A stretch of 64,000 bases of DNA. Origin: Acidobacteriota bacterium (lineage in GTDB: Bacteria > Acidobacteriota > Terriglobia > Terriglobales > SCQP01). The position numbers and the translations under genes are program-made. Of this stretch, positions 41,142 through 50,915 are shown piece by piece. The stretch covers positions 158,988 through 222,987 of the forward strand of contig DAIDIE010000036.1 in the NCBI GenBank assembly GCA_027459505.1, given 5' to 3'. Position 1 is the stretch's first letter. Each line of letters begins with the position of its first letter. Below the pieces are notes generated by a model. It had not been told where the DNA came from. It made no database searches and worked only from the letters and a program-made list of their open reading frames with translations.

Positions 41142-42530
41142 TCAGGCGGCCCCTTTTGTGGGTCCTGCGACGGCGGCGCGCGCGGCGGGGCGAGCGGCGG
41201 CGCCATCGGAAGAGATGGAGACGGGCTTGCGCTCCGCGGTCGCGGCATTGCCGGTACCGGCTGGATTGCCGATGGCTGCCGGATTACCGGTGGCGGCTGC
41301 GTCGCCGGGGGCGATCGGGTTGCCGGAGGCGGTTGCTGGTTCCGCGGCTAGTTCCGCGGCGGGATCGTTCGCCGCGGCGGCATCCGCGGCGTTGTCAACA
41401 GCAGCGTTGTTTACTGCTGCGGAATCGGCGGCGGGAACGCCCACCGGGGCCGCTGCTGGGGTGTTCAGCGCTTCCCGACCGGGCATCTCCGGGCCGGCGA
41501 CCTCGTTGGCCGCCGCGCCGGCCACAGCATCTTCCGCGAGCGGGCTGTCCATTGCGGCTGCGGGGCCGGGCTGGGTGGTGGTTGTGGTTTCGGCGGCTGA
41601 TTGAGCCGCATACGAATGCTTTGGCGCTTTCGTTTTTAACTGCTGGGTTGCGGCGGCGCGGGCGGCGCGCTGGGCGCACTCGGCCTCCCACTCCAGTTGG
41701 CAAAGGCGTTCGTCTTCTTCCGGCGAGAGCGGGTTGGGCGCGGCAGCGGCTTGCCTGGTGTACTGATCGAGGAACGTGTTGAGCCCGCCAAAGCGGCGCG
41801 GCAGCAGCATGGCATTGAGGTGACGCGAGGAGTGCGGATCGCCGTTCATGGCGCGATGATGCAGGGCGAGCAGCGCCCAGGGTCCGAACGACGAGACATG
41901 GTTCACGACGTTGGCGGAAAGCCACGCCATGAACGCGGGATCTTCCGACCAGCGGTAATAAGTGCCGCGGCTGATGCCGATGCGTTCGCAGACGGCGGTG
42001 ACGTTGGGGACCGTGTCCCAGTCGGGGCTGAGCATGGCCCTAAGCAGGCGCAACTGGGCGCGGGTGGGGCGGAACTCCCAGACCGGCTCGGGCGGCTCGG
42101 GAGGCATGCTGAAGGCCTGCCAGGCAGAGAAGGCCGGGAAGGGCGAGGCGGAGGCGGCGGAGCTGGACGCGCCGGATGCGGAAGACCCGGAAGCGGCAGA
42201 GGCGGACGCGGGAGGCCGGGGACTGGAGTGGGCCGTTGAGGGAGAAGGCGGGGCGGCGGCACTGGCCGACGCGGCGGTGTATCTATTAGGTTGGTGGACG
42301 TCGTTGCGCACGGCGCCGGAGGTAACTGCGGCGGCCGCAACTGCCGCGGACGCTGCTTCTTTTTCGACCGGCGGAGCGGTTGCGGCGGCGGTTCCCGCGT
42401 TGGCGGCGACGCTGAGCGCCGCTCCTGGTGTGGCGGCCGCGGCTGTGGCGGCGGCTTTGCGGACTAAGTGCAGCGGACGGTTGTGGTGATGGTTTTGGTG
42501 ATGCTTTTTGCGTTTGCGTGATTTGGGCAT
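41142..42530 (-). CDS. Ala-rich protein with central helix-turn-helix domain (phage terminase-small-subunit-like HTH)
   Basis: FRPTRAQLRLLRAMLSPDWDTVPNVTAVCERIGISRGTYYRWSEDPAFMAWLSANVVNHV...; flanking Ala-rich low complexity. Confidence 0.55.
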   Translation of the reverse strand: MPKSRKRKKHHQNHHHNRPLHLVRKAAATAAAATPGAALSVAANAGTAAATAPPVEKEAASAAVAAAAVTSGAVRNDVHQPNRYTAASASAAAPPSPSTAHSSPRPPASASAASGSSASGASSSAASASPFPAFSAWQAFSMPPEPPEPVWEFRPTRAQLRLLRAMLSPDWDTVPNVTAVCERIGISRGTYYRWSEDPAFMAWLSANVVNHVSSFGPWALLALHHRAMNGDPHSSRHLNAMLLPRRFGGLNTFLDQYTRQAAAAPNPLSPEEDERLCQLEWEAECAQRAARAAATQQLKTKAPKHSYAAQSAAETTTTTQPGPAAAMDSPLAEDAVAGAAANEVAGPEMPGREALNTPAAAPVGVPAADSAAVNNAAVDNAADAAAANDPAAELAAEPATASGNPIAPGDAAATGNPAAIGNPAGTGNAATAERKPVSISSDGAAARPAARAAVAGPTKGAA

Positions 42531-42667
42531 GACGCCTGACTCCAGAGCGCAAGCGGCGCTCAGGTCCATCGTGGTACGGCGGGACACGCTTGTCGATTCC
42601 CCCAAGTTGGGGGAGAAGAAATTGTTACAGCGGTTGTAACAATTGGGGCGGGCCGGCCAGCGCACGT

Positions 42668-42790
42668 CTACAGCGGACAGTTCACAGTGCGCAGGCAGAA
42701 GTTGACGGTTGCCAGTTCACAGTTAACCGTGCGGCGTTGCCATTAGTTGGCGGCGCGGTTTACCTTGGCGGGTTTCGCGCTCAACAAACA
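42668..42790. repeat. Candidate R3 repeat related to 33376-33440
   Basis: cagttcacagttaaccgtgcggcgttgccattagttggcggcgcggttta vs cagttcaccgtggggcgttgcgagtggttggcgtcgcgcttca. Confidence 0.5.
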
Positions 42791-42960
42791 ACCTTGAGTG
42801 GGGAGCACGGCGATGGGAGCAATCCGGGATGGCAGCGGTTCCCACCCGAATGGGTGGGAGCCTGGCGGTTTTGGTGCGTGGTGGCTGGGCGGCGGTGGGC
42901 GCACTAAAGTGCCGCTTTGCGGCGATCAGAATGGGTCATTCGACGCACACTCTGCGTTGA

Positions 42961-43221
42961 ATGGCGTTGAGCGCGATCCTTGCGAAAGCGCGTTTCTGGG
43001 ACCGCATCCGGGGAGTTCCGCTGAACGTGCGGCAGCGTCTGGTGCTGAACCGGCTGCTGGACAGCTTCGAAGGCAAGCGCACCAGTGCGAAATACGCGGC
43101 GCTCGCCAAATGCTCCCACGACACAGCGCTGCGCGATATCCGGCAGCTCGTCGCCGGAGGCGTGCTCGTGCGTAACGCGGAAGGCGGACGCAGCACCAGC
43201 TATTCACTCACGGGAATGTAG
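42961..43221 (+). pseudogene. C-terminal remnant of a Fic-family (DUF4172-type) protein
   Basis: LAKARFWDRIRGVPLNVRQRLVLNRLLDSFEGKRTSAKYAALAKCSHDTALRDIRQLVAGGVLVRNAEGGRSTSYSL: typical Fic C-terminal winged helix without an upstream FIC domain. Confidence 0.7.
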
Positions 43222-43398
43222 ACAGGGCGTCGAGTAGAAAGAACGTCGGCCGCCTTCGGCCGGCGGGAGCGCTGGGACATGGACGCGCCTATGGCGCTTC
43301 AGGTCCGCCCCTGGCAAGCGAAGTAAGAACGCAGTCTCCCCCTTGACTTCTACTTATCGTGGATGTCGCCTTCGTCCAACACGTCAGAGTGCTCCGCG

Positions 43399-46300
43399 CT
43401 ACGACGTGGATGCAGCTTCCCGCCTCGCTTCGTCGTACTGGAAACGGATGCTGATCGAACCGTCCAATAGCTCCGCGAGGACCGCCCCGCCCGCAAACCT
43501 CACCCCGATGCCCCATTCTGCGCATTCCCAGTACTCGTCGGATTGGCGCCTGAACGGCACATCGCCCCCGCATTCAGGAGGGGTTAGCTTGATCGAAGCG
43601 GTCGCAAATGTGGCGATGTTCGTGATATTGCAGCGCCGGGCCTGACGGGAAAACTCAAACCGAAGCTTGTCTATAACGACGGCGGGAGCCGAAGTCACAC
43701 CTAGCTCCCGCCTCACGTTTTCCTCCGGCGCTATCGGCGCCGGCTTCGAACCCGCTGGCTCGGACCGTTGCCAGAAATCGGACAATTCGAGCGGGCGGAG
43801 TACTGGGACAGCTGGAAGCCTGTCGAGCCGCTGAGCGTCAATGCCAAGCTTTTTCAAGTCCTCCCGGAGGTCATGGTCTATTTGCGGTTTGCCAAGGGCT
43901 TTCTCGTGCTCGGCGTGTCTACGACGGCACAGCAGCCATCGGTCGGTGGCCCAATCTCTAATGCTCTTGTAGCGCGGGTCCAACCGTACCGCATTGTAGA
44001 AAGCAACCGCGTCGACGTAGCGCCTTCCCATCTCCAGCGCTGCTCCTGCTTCTTCAAAGCTCACCGAGCGCTGCCAGGAATTCTTGCTGTCATCTTCACG
44101 AACCCGAAGGAACTCCCGGAGGAACTCACAGATATCTTTAACTGGAGCTCCGTCGAATCCGCTCGAACGAGCGAAGCCTCGCACGAACGCCGCCCTTACA
44201 GCTGCTTCCTGGGCCTGAACGAATCTCTGAACCTCACGGTTTCCACGCCAGGCCTCCACTGTTGGAATGAAACCGCTCCGTCGGAGTCCACTAAAGGAAT
44301 CCCACTGTTGTCGCTGTGCCAATAAGATGATGCCAGCCTGAAGCGCTCCCTTGGCGAGTTGCTTATCGGGTCCGGCGAGCGCTTCCGGGACGACAGACAA
44401 CATCAGCTTTGCGCTCCCGCTCCTCCAGGCAAGTTCAGCCGCATCCTGAACCGATCCAGCTCCAAGGAGGGCCTCAGCAACGATTTCAGTCTGCGCTGGT
44501 GTCAAAGGTAAATCCGGCGCGCCACGCCATGCCTCGGAAATTTCGAACAGGGCTCCGCAACGTTTCATCGCCTCAAGGTTGACTGGATACGGCTCGACGG
44601 CCGCCCGTGCCATGCTGTACTCACGCGGCTTTTCCGCTTGAGTTTCATCCCAGGCGCGGATCGCCCTATCATATTGACCCGCTCGGAACCACAATTGAGC
44701 TCGAACCGCCGGTGAAATAAAAACGCCGCATGCCCGAATCTGGTCAAGCGCTTGTGCAATCGGCGCCCACGCGGATGGCTCTACACCCGCCGCGTGTGTA
44801 TCAAGTACTGCTTGCCCGAGGGTTGAAACCGCATCACTCCATATGCTGTCGCCAAGGCAGTTCTCCAGGAAAACTGGGTCGGAGACTAGAATCATCGCAA
44901 TGCGGCCAAACATTTCGGCTGCGGCGAGCGGTTTTGGGACTCGCTCGACTGCCTGAGCCAGTACACATTCCGGCTTCCCCATTAGTGCGGGGTCATCTCC
45001 CACCGCTGCCACGAGCCTTGCCCACCCCTCCCGGCCGGCACGCCAATAACACCGGACTGCGTCGCCGGGTAGCCCGACATCGCAGTATGCGTCGCCGGCC
45101 GCGATGTATTCCCGGTCTGCCTCGCGCGCCCTAGCTTGACATTCCAGGCTTTTGGCGCTATTTCCAAGATTTCTCCACGCCTGCGCCGCCTGAAGTAAGA
45201 GATACGAATCTTGGCGGGATCTTCCATCCTCCTCGAAGGTACGGGCGGTCTGAAGCCGGTCGGCAGCGCTCCGGCGCGTAAGATCGTCCGGATTCCCCGC
45301 CATCATTGCTTCAATCTTGTCTTCCCATATGTACCGGGCGCTCCCCAGGCGGTCCAACATGGCCGATTCCTTCTCCTGGTTTCGCGCGAACTCCCAGAGT
45401 CGGTGCAGCCCTTCGTCGCTGTCTACTACCACCAGTCGCTGCTTCGGACGGCTAATCGAGACATACAGCCGATTGATAAAATATTCAATAGGTAAGCGTT
45501 GATTGGCATCGAAGAGCGTCTCTTCGCACGATTCGATATCCGCCATCAGATCGCGTGGTGCCTTCGCACCGAAGCCGTAAACAACCACAGCGGGGTACTC
45601 ACAGCCCTTGGCTCGCACAGCACTGAGCACGTTTACAGGAACGCCATCTCGAATTTGAATGTGCTCCTTGAGGACGGGGTCGCTTTCGACAAAGGCCCTC
45701 TCTTCGCCCTCATCACAGGGCACAATCACAACGAACTCCGGGTTCTCTTGAAACTTGTTCCAAAAGTTTCCGTCATCGATCCGAAACCAGCTCACCGGGA
45801 AGGGGTTGCGTTCAAGGCTCCATGGAACCTGTGGCTGCAGGCCCTGTGGGTCCAACAGTGCTCCCCGGAGAGCCTGAACACTGTTTCCGAAACGCACAAT
45901 GCTCTCGGTAGAACGGTAATTGAACTGCAGCTCTTTATAGTTGAGATCTACGATTCCCGATCTCTGCGCGGGATCCAGCGCGAAAATGAACTTCTCAACG
46001 AATGTTGCCTTAATGGCCTCCCATCGAAAGCCCGTCGGATTTAGAGTCTGGAACGGGTCGCCAGCAAAGGCGAACGGGACACGATGGACATTGCTTCTGG
46101 TCAATGTCCTATTAGAAAACAGGTTTAGCCTCAGCAGAATCTCGAGCTCCACTCTAGTAAAGTCCTGTGCCTCGTCGCACACTACGGCGGGACGTAGAGG
46201 CTTGACCAGTTCGTTTTCCAAGACGTAGCGCGCCAAGTCCTGGTCATCCCAGTAACCATCTTCGGCAAGGCATTGATACCAGCCGATCCACACGCGATCA

Positions 46301-47712
46301 TGAACCGCTCGAAATGCAGATTCGGTAACTGTGATCTGGTTCTCAGGTAGGCCAAGGTAGTCATCAGGATCCATCCAGACTTCGGAATTCATCCCCTTTA
46401 TATAGCTTCGGATGACGTGCCAGGAGAGGTCTGGGCCGAATTCGCGCTGCGCTGCTGGAGTCTTGCCGAACTTGCTGGTCCACATTTGCCGAAATCGCGC
46501 ATAGTCGATCCGCTTTGAGCGCGGAAAAAGGTTGCGCCCATCTTGGGAGAGCAATGAAAGCATGTGCAAATGGAACTCCTGGAAGGCCTCATCGAGGATC
46601 GCAGGGGCTATGCCTTCGGCCAGCGACTCGCCGAGAGCCACTTCGGCCTTCATAAGGCGCTCGACAAACGTGCGAGCGCGAGCAAGGAGGTCAGCGTTTG
46701 CGGTCAAATAGATTGGCGCTTCCATTGCCGTCCGAGCTTCTGGTCGGGCGACATAGAAGAACAGCAGATCCGCAAACAGGTATTGAAGGATGGTCGACTT
46801 GCCGCTCCCCGCACGACCATTAATAAACAGGGGAAAGGGGTGATCCGACCTACGCGCCTTGTCCAGCACCTCCGATTCTTCTGGCGAAAGCGCCATCCAG
46901 GCAACAGTTTCCTTCTGGGTTTGGATCCAGAGGTCGTCATCGGCAAGAAGCAGCGCGGGATAGGCGCGTCGGCTCTCGCGAAGAACGGCATCGTCCGTTG
47001 CTCTTTCCCCCCCAAGGCGAAGGGCGACCCGTTCCGCAAGTTCTCTCTTCGCACCCGGGTCCGACTCCACGGAGATCAGTAACAATCGCTCCGGTAGCCG
47101 CAGGACCCACACGCCCCACCCAGCCTTCGCTGCCGGAAGAAAGTGAAGTCCAGCTTCTTTTCGAAGTGCATTTAAGCACGGACCGAGAAGGATGGCGAGT
47201 TGGTTCGCAACACGCTCCTGGGTGACCTGCTCGACCCATTCCCGCGTCTCGCACACCATGTCCTCGGCAAACCGACCCAGGGACCGAGCGAAAGCGCCGT
47301 AGAGGAAATTGCATTCTTCATCTGTGGGATCCGGTTTCGGGGCAGCCACGGCCTCTCTAAGGCGCTCCCCTATTTCCCCTGAAAGTTCAGTGTTGCTTGG
47401 AACATTACGAAAGTAGCGCTCTCCGTACCCGACAGCGTCAAGAGAAAACTCCGAGTAGGCGCGATCGGCGCGTATCATAACAGCGAGACAAATGATGACT
47501 CCGTGCTCTTCAAGCTGCCGATACTGAGCGATCAGGCGACCTTGGCGCCCCCCCAATTTCTTCTTAACTAGGTAGGGCGCCGGAAAGGGATCGAAGCGGC
47601 TGGTCGATTGCGTCCGCTCGACGCCGCGCGCAAATTCCTCGAGTTCTCTTAGAAGGTTATGCGCTTTTGCGTTTCTGCGGCACTCATCAGTAATGTGCAC
47701 AAACAGAGCCAT
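43399..47712 (-). CDS. Giant (1437 aa) UvrD/Rep-like SF1 helicase with C-terminal repeat-like region
   Basis: PLFINGRAGSGKSTILQYLFADL; VVCDEAQDFTRVEL; LQFNYRSTESIVRFGN; INRLYVSISRPKQRLVVVDSD. Confidence 0.85.
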   Translation of the reverse strand: MALFVHITDECRRNAKAHNLLRELEEFARGVERTQSTSRFDPFPAPYLVKKKLGGRQGRLIAQYRQLEEHGVIICLAVMIRADRAYSEFSLDAVGYGERYFRNVPSNTELSGEIGERLREAVAAPKPDPTDEECNFLYGAFARSLGRFAEDMVCETREWVEQVTQERVANQLAILLGPCLNALRKEAGLHFLPAAKAGWGVWVLRLPERLLLISVESDPGAKRELAERVALRLGGERATDDAVLRESRRAYPALLLADDDLWIQTQKETVAWMALSPEESEVLDKARRSDHPFPLFINGRAGSGKSTILQYLFADLLFFYVARPEARTAMEAPIYLTANADLLARARTFVERLMKAEVALGESLAEGIAPAILDEAFQEFHLHMLSLLSQDGRNLFPRSKRIDYARFRQMWTSKFGKTPAAQREFGPDLSWHVIRSYIKGMNSEVWMDPDDYLGLPENQITVTESAFRAVHDRVWIGWYQCLAEDGYWDDQDLARYVLENELVKPLRPAVVCDEAQDFTRVELEILLRLNLFSNRTLTRSNVHRVPFAFAGDPFQTLNPTGFRWEAIKATFVEKFIFALDPAQRSGIVDLNYKELQFNYRSTESIVRFGNSVQALRGALLDPQGLQPQVPWSLERNPFPVSWFRIDDGNFWNKFQENPEFVVIVPCDEGEERAFVESDPVLKEHIQIRDGVPVNVLSAVRAKGCEYPAVVVYGFGAKAPRDLMADIESCEETLFDANQRLPIEYFINRLYVSISRPKQRLVVVDSDEGLHRLWEFARNQEKESAMLDRLGSARYIWEDKIEAMMAGNPDDLTRRSAADRLQTARTFEEDGRSRQDSYLLLQAAQAWRNLGNSAKSLECQARAREADREYIAAGDAYCDVGLPGDAVRCYWRAGREGWARLVAAVGDDPALMGKPECVLAQAVERVPKPLAAAEMFGRIAMILVSDPVFLENCLGDSIWSDAVSTLGQAVLDTHAAGVEPSAWAPIAQALDQIRACGVFISPAVRAQLWFRAGQYDRAIRAWDETQAEKPREYSMARAAVEPYPVNLEAMKRCGALFEISEAWRGAPDLPLTPAQTEIVAEALLGAGSVQDAAELAWRSGSAKLMLSVVPEALAGPDKQLAKGALQAGIILLAQRQQWDSFSGLRRSGFIPTVEAWRGNREVQRFVQAQEAAVRAAFVRGFARSSGFDGAPVKDICEFLREFLRVREDDSKNSWQRSVSFEEAGAALEMGRRYVDAVAFYNAVRLDPRYKSIRDWATDRWLLCRRRHAEHEKALGKPQIDHDLREDLKKLGIDAQRLDRLPAVPVLRPLELSDFWQRSEPAGSKPAPIAPEENVRRELGVTSAPAVVIDKLRFEFSRQARRCNITNIATFATASIKLTPPECGGDVPFRRQSDEYWECAEWGIGVRFAGGAVLAELLDGSISIRFQYDEARREAASTS

Positions 47713-47750
47713 TGCAAGCCTCCTGGCAGGGGTACCCTAGGTGGGCCTTA

Positions 47751-47850
47751 GTGGCACGGCCTCACTTTTTTAAGCCCGTCTCGGCTTCCGACCGATGCTC
47801 GCTAATCATGGCAGGCAAACCGGAGATCAGTTCGAGTCGGCCCTCGCTCC
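47751..47850 (+). repeat. Dispersed repeat R1, copy g (divergent)
   Basis: gtggcacggcctcactttttt...cggagatcagttcgagtcggccctcgct. Confidence 0.55.
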
Positions 47851-47979
47851 CACGACCTGCAAGCCATAAGGCCACCGAAGGCGTTGCGAAGTCACGCGCA
47901 TTTTACCTCGGCCCACATTTTTGCACAACACTTCTCATGCAAGCTAACCAGATTTGGGGGTTAGCGCCGTTGCGATTGC

Positions 47980-50166
47980 CTAAAAGCTGGTTTCGGCTGT
48001 GTAAATGGCGGTGGGCGTGTTCTTCTGAGCGCGAATCACGGGCCAGTAAAATGGCGTGCCGCGCCAACCGCTCGATTCCGCGCCGTTTTGGCGAAGCAGG
48101 AAAACAATCGGGTGGTTGATGGCATATTGCTTCGCAAGCTGGCCTTCTGTCTTCTCCGAGTCCGGGGTTTCAATATAGGTAGCGTGGCTGCCACCGCTGG
48201 CCATTCGCGAGGAGTCACGACCCGTGGCTGCCCATAGCAACACTTGGCCGCGATCAGAGAGATGTGGGGCCTGATTCGATAGATAAGCCAGAACCGCGCT
48301 TGCGGCGACCCAGTCGAACACCGGAGCGTCGTCGTCGGGAAATTCAAGTGTGCCCTTGATTCTTTCAAGGATTCCTATCGCCGTTGCAACAGGAACCAAC
48401 GTCGGCGCGGATGCATTAAAGCCACACAGTTGTTCGATTTCTTGGTCAAGAGCCCTGACTGCGTTGCCTATGCCGTTCGCTCCGGTCCGGTAACCAGATT
48501 GAAAGCCGATCGGGACAATGCGCCGGAACGGGCGCAACGTCTGGGTTGTAGCCACTAGAATCTTGTTCGGACTGCACGGAATTATGGTTCCGTCCGAATT
48601 TTTACGGATAAACTGGACCGCTTGGTCCCCTCCCGCGTCGATGGCTGCGCGGAGGGACGCGTCGAACTCCTCCATTTGATACATTGCCGCGCGAATCGCA
48701 ATCGAAGTGTAGAACCGAGTCACGGCCAGATCTCTACGCCGGAAGCCGAACATGCGCGAGTGTTGCATAACAGTGTCTTGCTGATACTTATTAGGTCTAC
48801 GTCCATAATAAAAACCGATGAGGTTTGCCAGAGTCACGCCACGGTCCAGCACCTGACCGCCAATAAAGATGTTGAACAAATTTCTCAACATGAGCTGGCC
48901 GGTGTCATCAAGTAAGGCTGAAACATCATCGTCAGAATTCACCTTCACGATGTTGATCTGATCTCCAAGCAGTGCATCGGATACAGCGGCGATGACCTCG
49001 TCGAGCTCCGGAATAGGTTCACCTCCGATCGCAAGTGAGCGCTTTAAATCGGAATAGGCCTCCGTAACGAGAGCGATAAAGACCTGGTGCCTCTTTTTCG
49101 CTGCATCGCCCAGCTCTTTAATGAGTGCCTTGGTGAGGGTCTCTTGCCAAGCATGGGCCCCTTTCCCCGCCTCCGAATGGAGCAAAAATGAATAGCGGAT
49201 CTTCTTAGATTTCTCGCCAGCTTTAGTTCGATTGATTCGTTGAATGCTCCCGCCGACAAGAAAATTGAGGATTGCAGCGCGATACCCCCTGATCGCGCCG
49301 GACGTGAGAACATGTTCGAGCTTGAGGGATCGGCCGTCGGGCTTCTTTAGCCGCTCAAATTCTCGGTGATCAATTGTGAAGTGAATCAAGCTCTCCAATG
49401 TACCCTCGGAACTCTTCGAGGCTTCTCCAAAGTAGGTGTCCCCGCCAACGTAGTCCGGCGGAACCGGTACAAGCTCCGTGAAAGCTGGCCGAACCGGCTT
49501 AAAGGTGACGACGTTGGCGACTTCGACCTCTCCAGGCTGTAGGTAGAGCGAATATGGAGTGGCCGTCACCTGCAAAAACGATGAACTTTCAATGGCGGAG
49601 CGGAGCTCGCTCACTTGTTTCGCAATCTTTTTGGCCTCGATGATTCCTTGCTTTTGGGTATACCCAATCGAGGCGGAATCTGCTTCATCGTCAATGACAA
49701 TAGTTCGCATGGCGGACATGATTTTGTCATTCTTAAAAAGGTGAGTCAGGCGGCGGAGGTTGTCGGTCTGCTTTTTTGCTACCAAGATCAACTTGGACTC
49801 CAGTTCGAACTTGGAAAACTTCTCAGGCGCAGTCATGATGTCGTAGATCGCAAGTTCTTCGTCACCAAGGAACGCTTTGAACTCACTCTTCAGCCTCTTC
49901 GCGGTCTGCTCGACCAGAGCCCGTGAGTTCTTGCTGAGCACGATTGCGATGTCGAAGCCGTTATCGAAGGCGAGGGCTAAAATGCTGATAAATGTCCGCG
50001 TCTTTCCGCTCTGGACTTTACCAAGCAAAATGCCTGGATGGTCGGAGCTTGTCGCCGTTTCGAGCAGCTTTTCGACCGTTTCCTCCGCACAAGCAAAGGT
50101 GGCTGGATTGAAGGAGGCGTTTTGCCGCTTGTACCGTGGGTAGAACTCACCGTTCAAATTTGCCAT
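47980..50166 (-). CDS. Z1-domain-containing SF2-type ATPase/helicase
   Basis: GILLGKVQSGKTRTFISILALA; VIDDEADSAS; NIFIGGQVLDRGVTLANLIGFYYGRRPNKYQQDTVMQHSRMFGFR (Z1 signature). Confidence 0.88.
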   Translation of the reverse strand: MANLNGEFYPRYKRQNASFNPATFACAEETVEKLLETATSSDHPGILLGKVQSGKTRTFISILALAFDNGFDIAIVLSKNSRALVEQTAKRLKSEFKAFLGDEELAIYDIMTAPEKFSKFELESKLILVAKKQTDNLRRLTHLFKNDKIMSAMRTIVIDDEADSASIGYTQKQGIIEAKKIAKQVSELRSAIESSSFLQVTATPYSLYLQPGEVEVANVVTFKPVRPAFTELVPVPPDYVGGDTYFGEASKSSEGTLESLIHFTIDHREFERLKKPDGRSLKLEHVLTSGAIRGYRAAILNFLVGGSIQRINRTKAGEKSKKIRYSFLLHSEAGKGAHAWQETLTKALIKELGDAAKKRHQVFIALVTEAYSDLKRSLAIGGEPIPELDEVIAAVSDALLGDQINIVKVNSDDDVSALLDDTGQLMLRNLFNIFIGGQVLDRGVTLANLIGFYYGRRPNKYQQDTVMQHSRMFGFRRRDLAVTRFYTSIAIRAAMYQMEEFDASLRAAIDAGGDQAVQFIRKNSDGTIIPCSPNKILVATTQTLRPFRRIVPIGFQSGYRTGANGIGNAVRALDQEIEQLCGFNASAPTLVPVATAIGILERIKGTLEFPDDDAPVFDWVAASAVLAYLSNQAPHLSDRGQVLLWAATGRDSSRMASGGSHATYIETPDSEKTEGQLAKQYAINHPIVFLLRQNGAESSGWRGTPFYWPVIRAQKNTPTAIYTAETSF

Positions 50167-50681
50167 GCGTGCGCTTTCTCCCTCTCATTAGTTTAGAATG
50201 CTGATTGGATATGCAGCCATTCTAGGCTAACCACGCCGGAACGCCAAATGCGATCAGGTCGGTATCTCTCAGTTCAATCAGCTTCCGGAACTCGCCGCAG
50301 TTGGGCTTCCCAGCATGTACTGACCGGTAGTTGGTGGTCTCGAAGGCTGTTCTGGCGCCTTTAGTAATGGCTTCGATCGCTGCGTGCTACCTCGCTACCC
50401 GCGCATTCACATTTCCTCCTGAATGCATTTATCGGAAGAGACCACCGCCTTATGGGGCACACCATCGATGGCGGCGTGGGCTCGATCCAGGTGGCCAGGA
50501 GCCTAAATGCGCAGTGCCTGCATTGTGATTCAGCCACTTTTGGAATCGACAGAGGCTCGTCGATCCTGCTCGAACGGTGCCAAACCCTCACCTTTGCCAG
50601 TCCTACCGCTCTCCTAAGCCCCAAGAGAGCTGCTCGCTTCGGTGAATAGTGCTAGAATCGTGTCGCATGAGGTGTGAGGAC

Positions 50682-50915
50682 ATGCACCGCGCGAAAGGTG
50701 ATCCCGAAAATAGCGGGGGCAGACCTCTGCGCCGGGTCACACTCACCGTCGACCCTGATGACTACGTGATGATGGAGACACTTGCAAGGAAGAGCAAAGT
50801 TTCTACCTCCTGGCTTGTCCGCCGCTCGATGCGTGAGTTCCTGGAACGGGCCGCAAAGGACTCTATTGACCCGATCGCCCGAACACAAGCGACGGACACC
50901 GAGCCTGCCGCATGA
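50682..50915 (+). CDS. Ribbon-helix-helix (CopG-like) regulator, first gene of the defence-like operon
   Basis: RRVTLTVDPDDYVMMETLARKSKVSTSWLVRRSMREFLER; SD-like gtgagg before ATG 50682; TGCTAGAAT extended -10-like motif upstream; ATGA overlap with MTase. Confidence 0.7.
   Translation: MHRAKGDPENSGGRPLRRVTLTVDPDDYVMMETLARKSKVSTSWLVRRSMREFLERAAKDSIDPIARTQATDTEPAA

Noticed and set aside
41098-41604. Ala-rich plus-strand ORFs opposite the 41142-42530 gene
   Set aside because: Low-complexity mirror reading of the minus-strand Ala-rich ORF.
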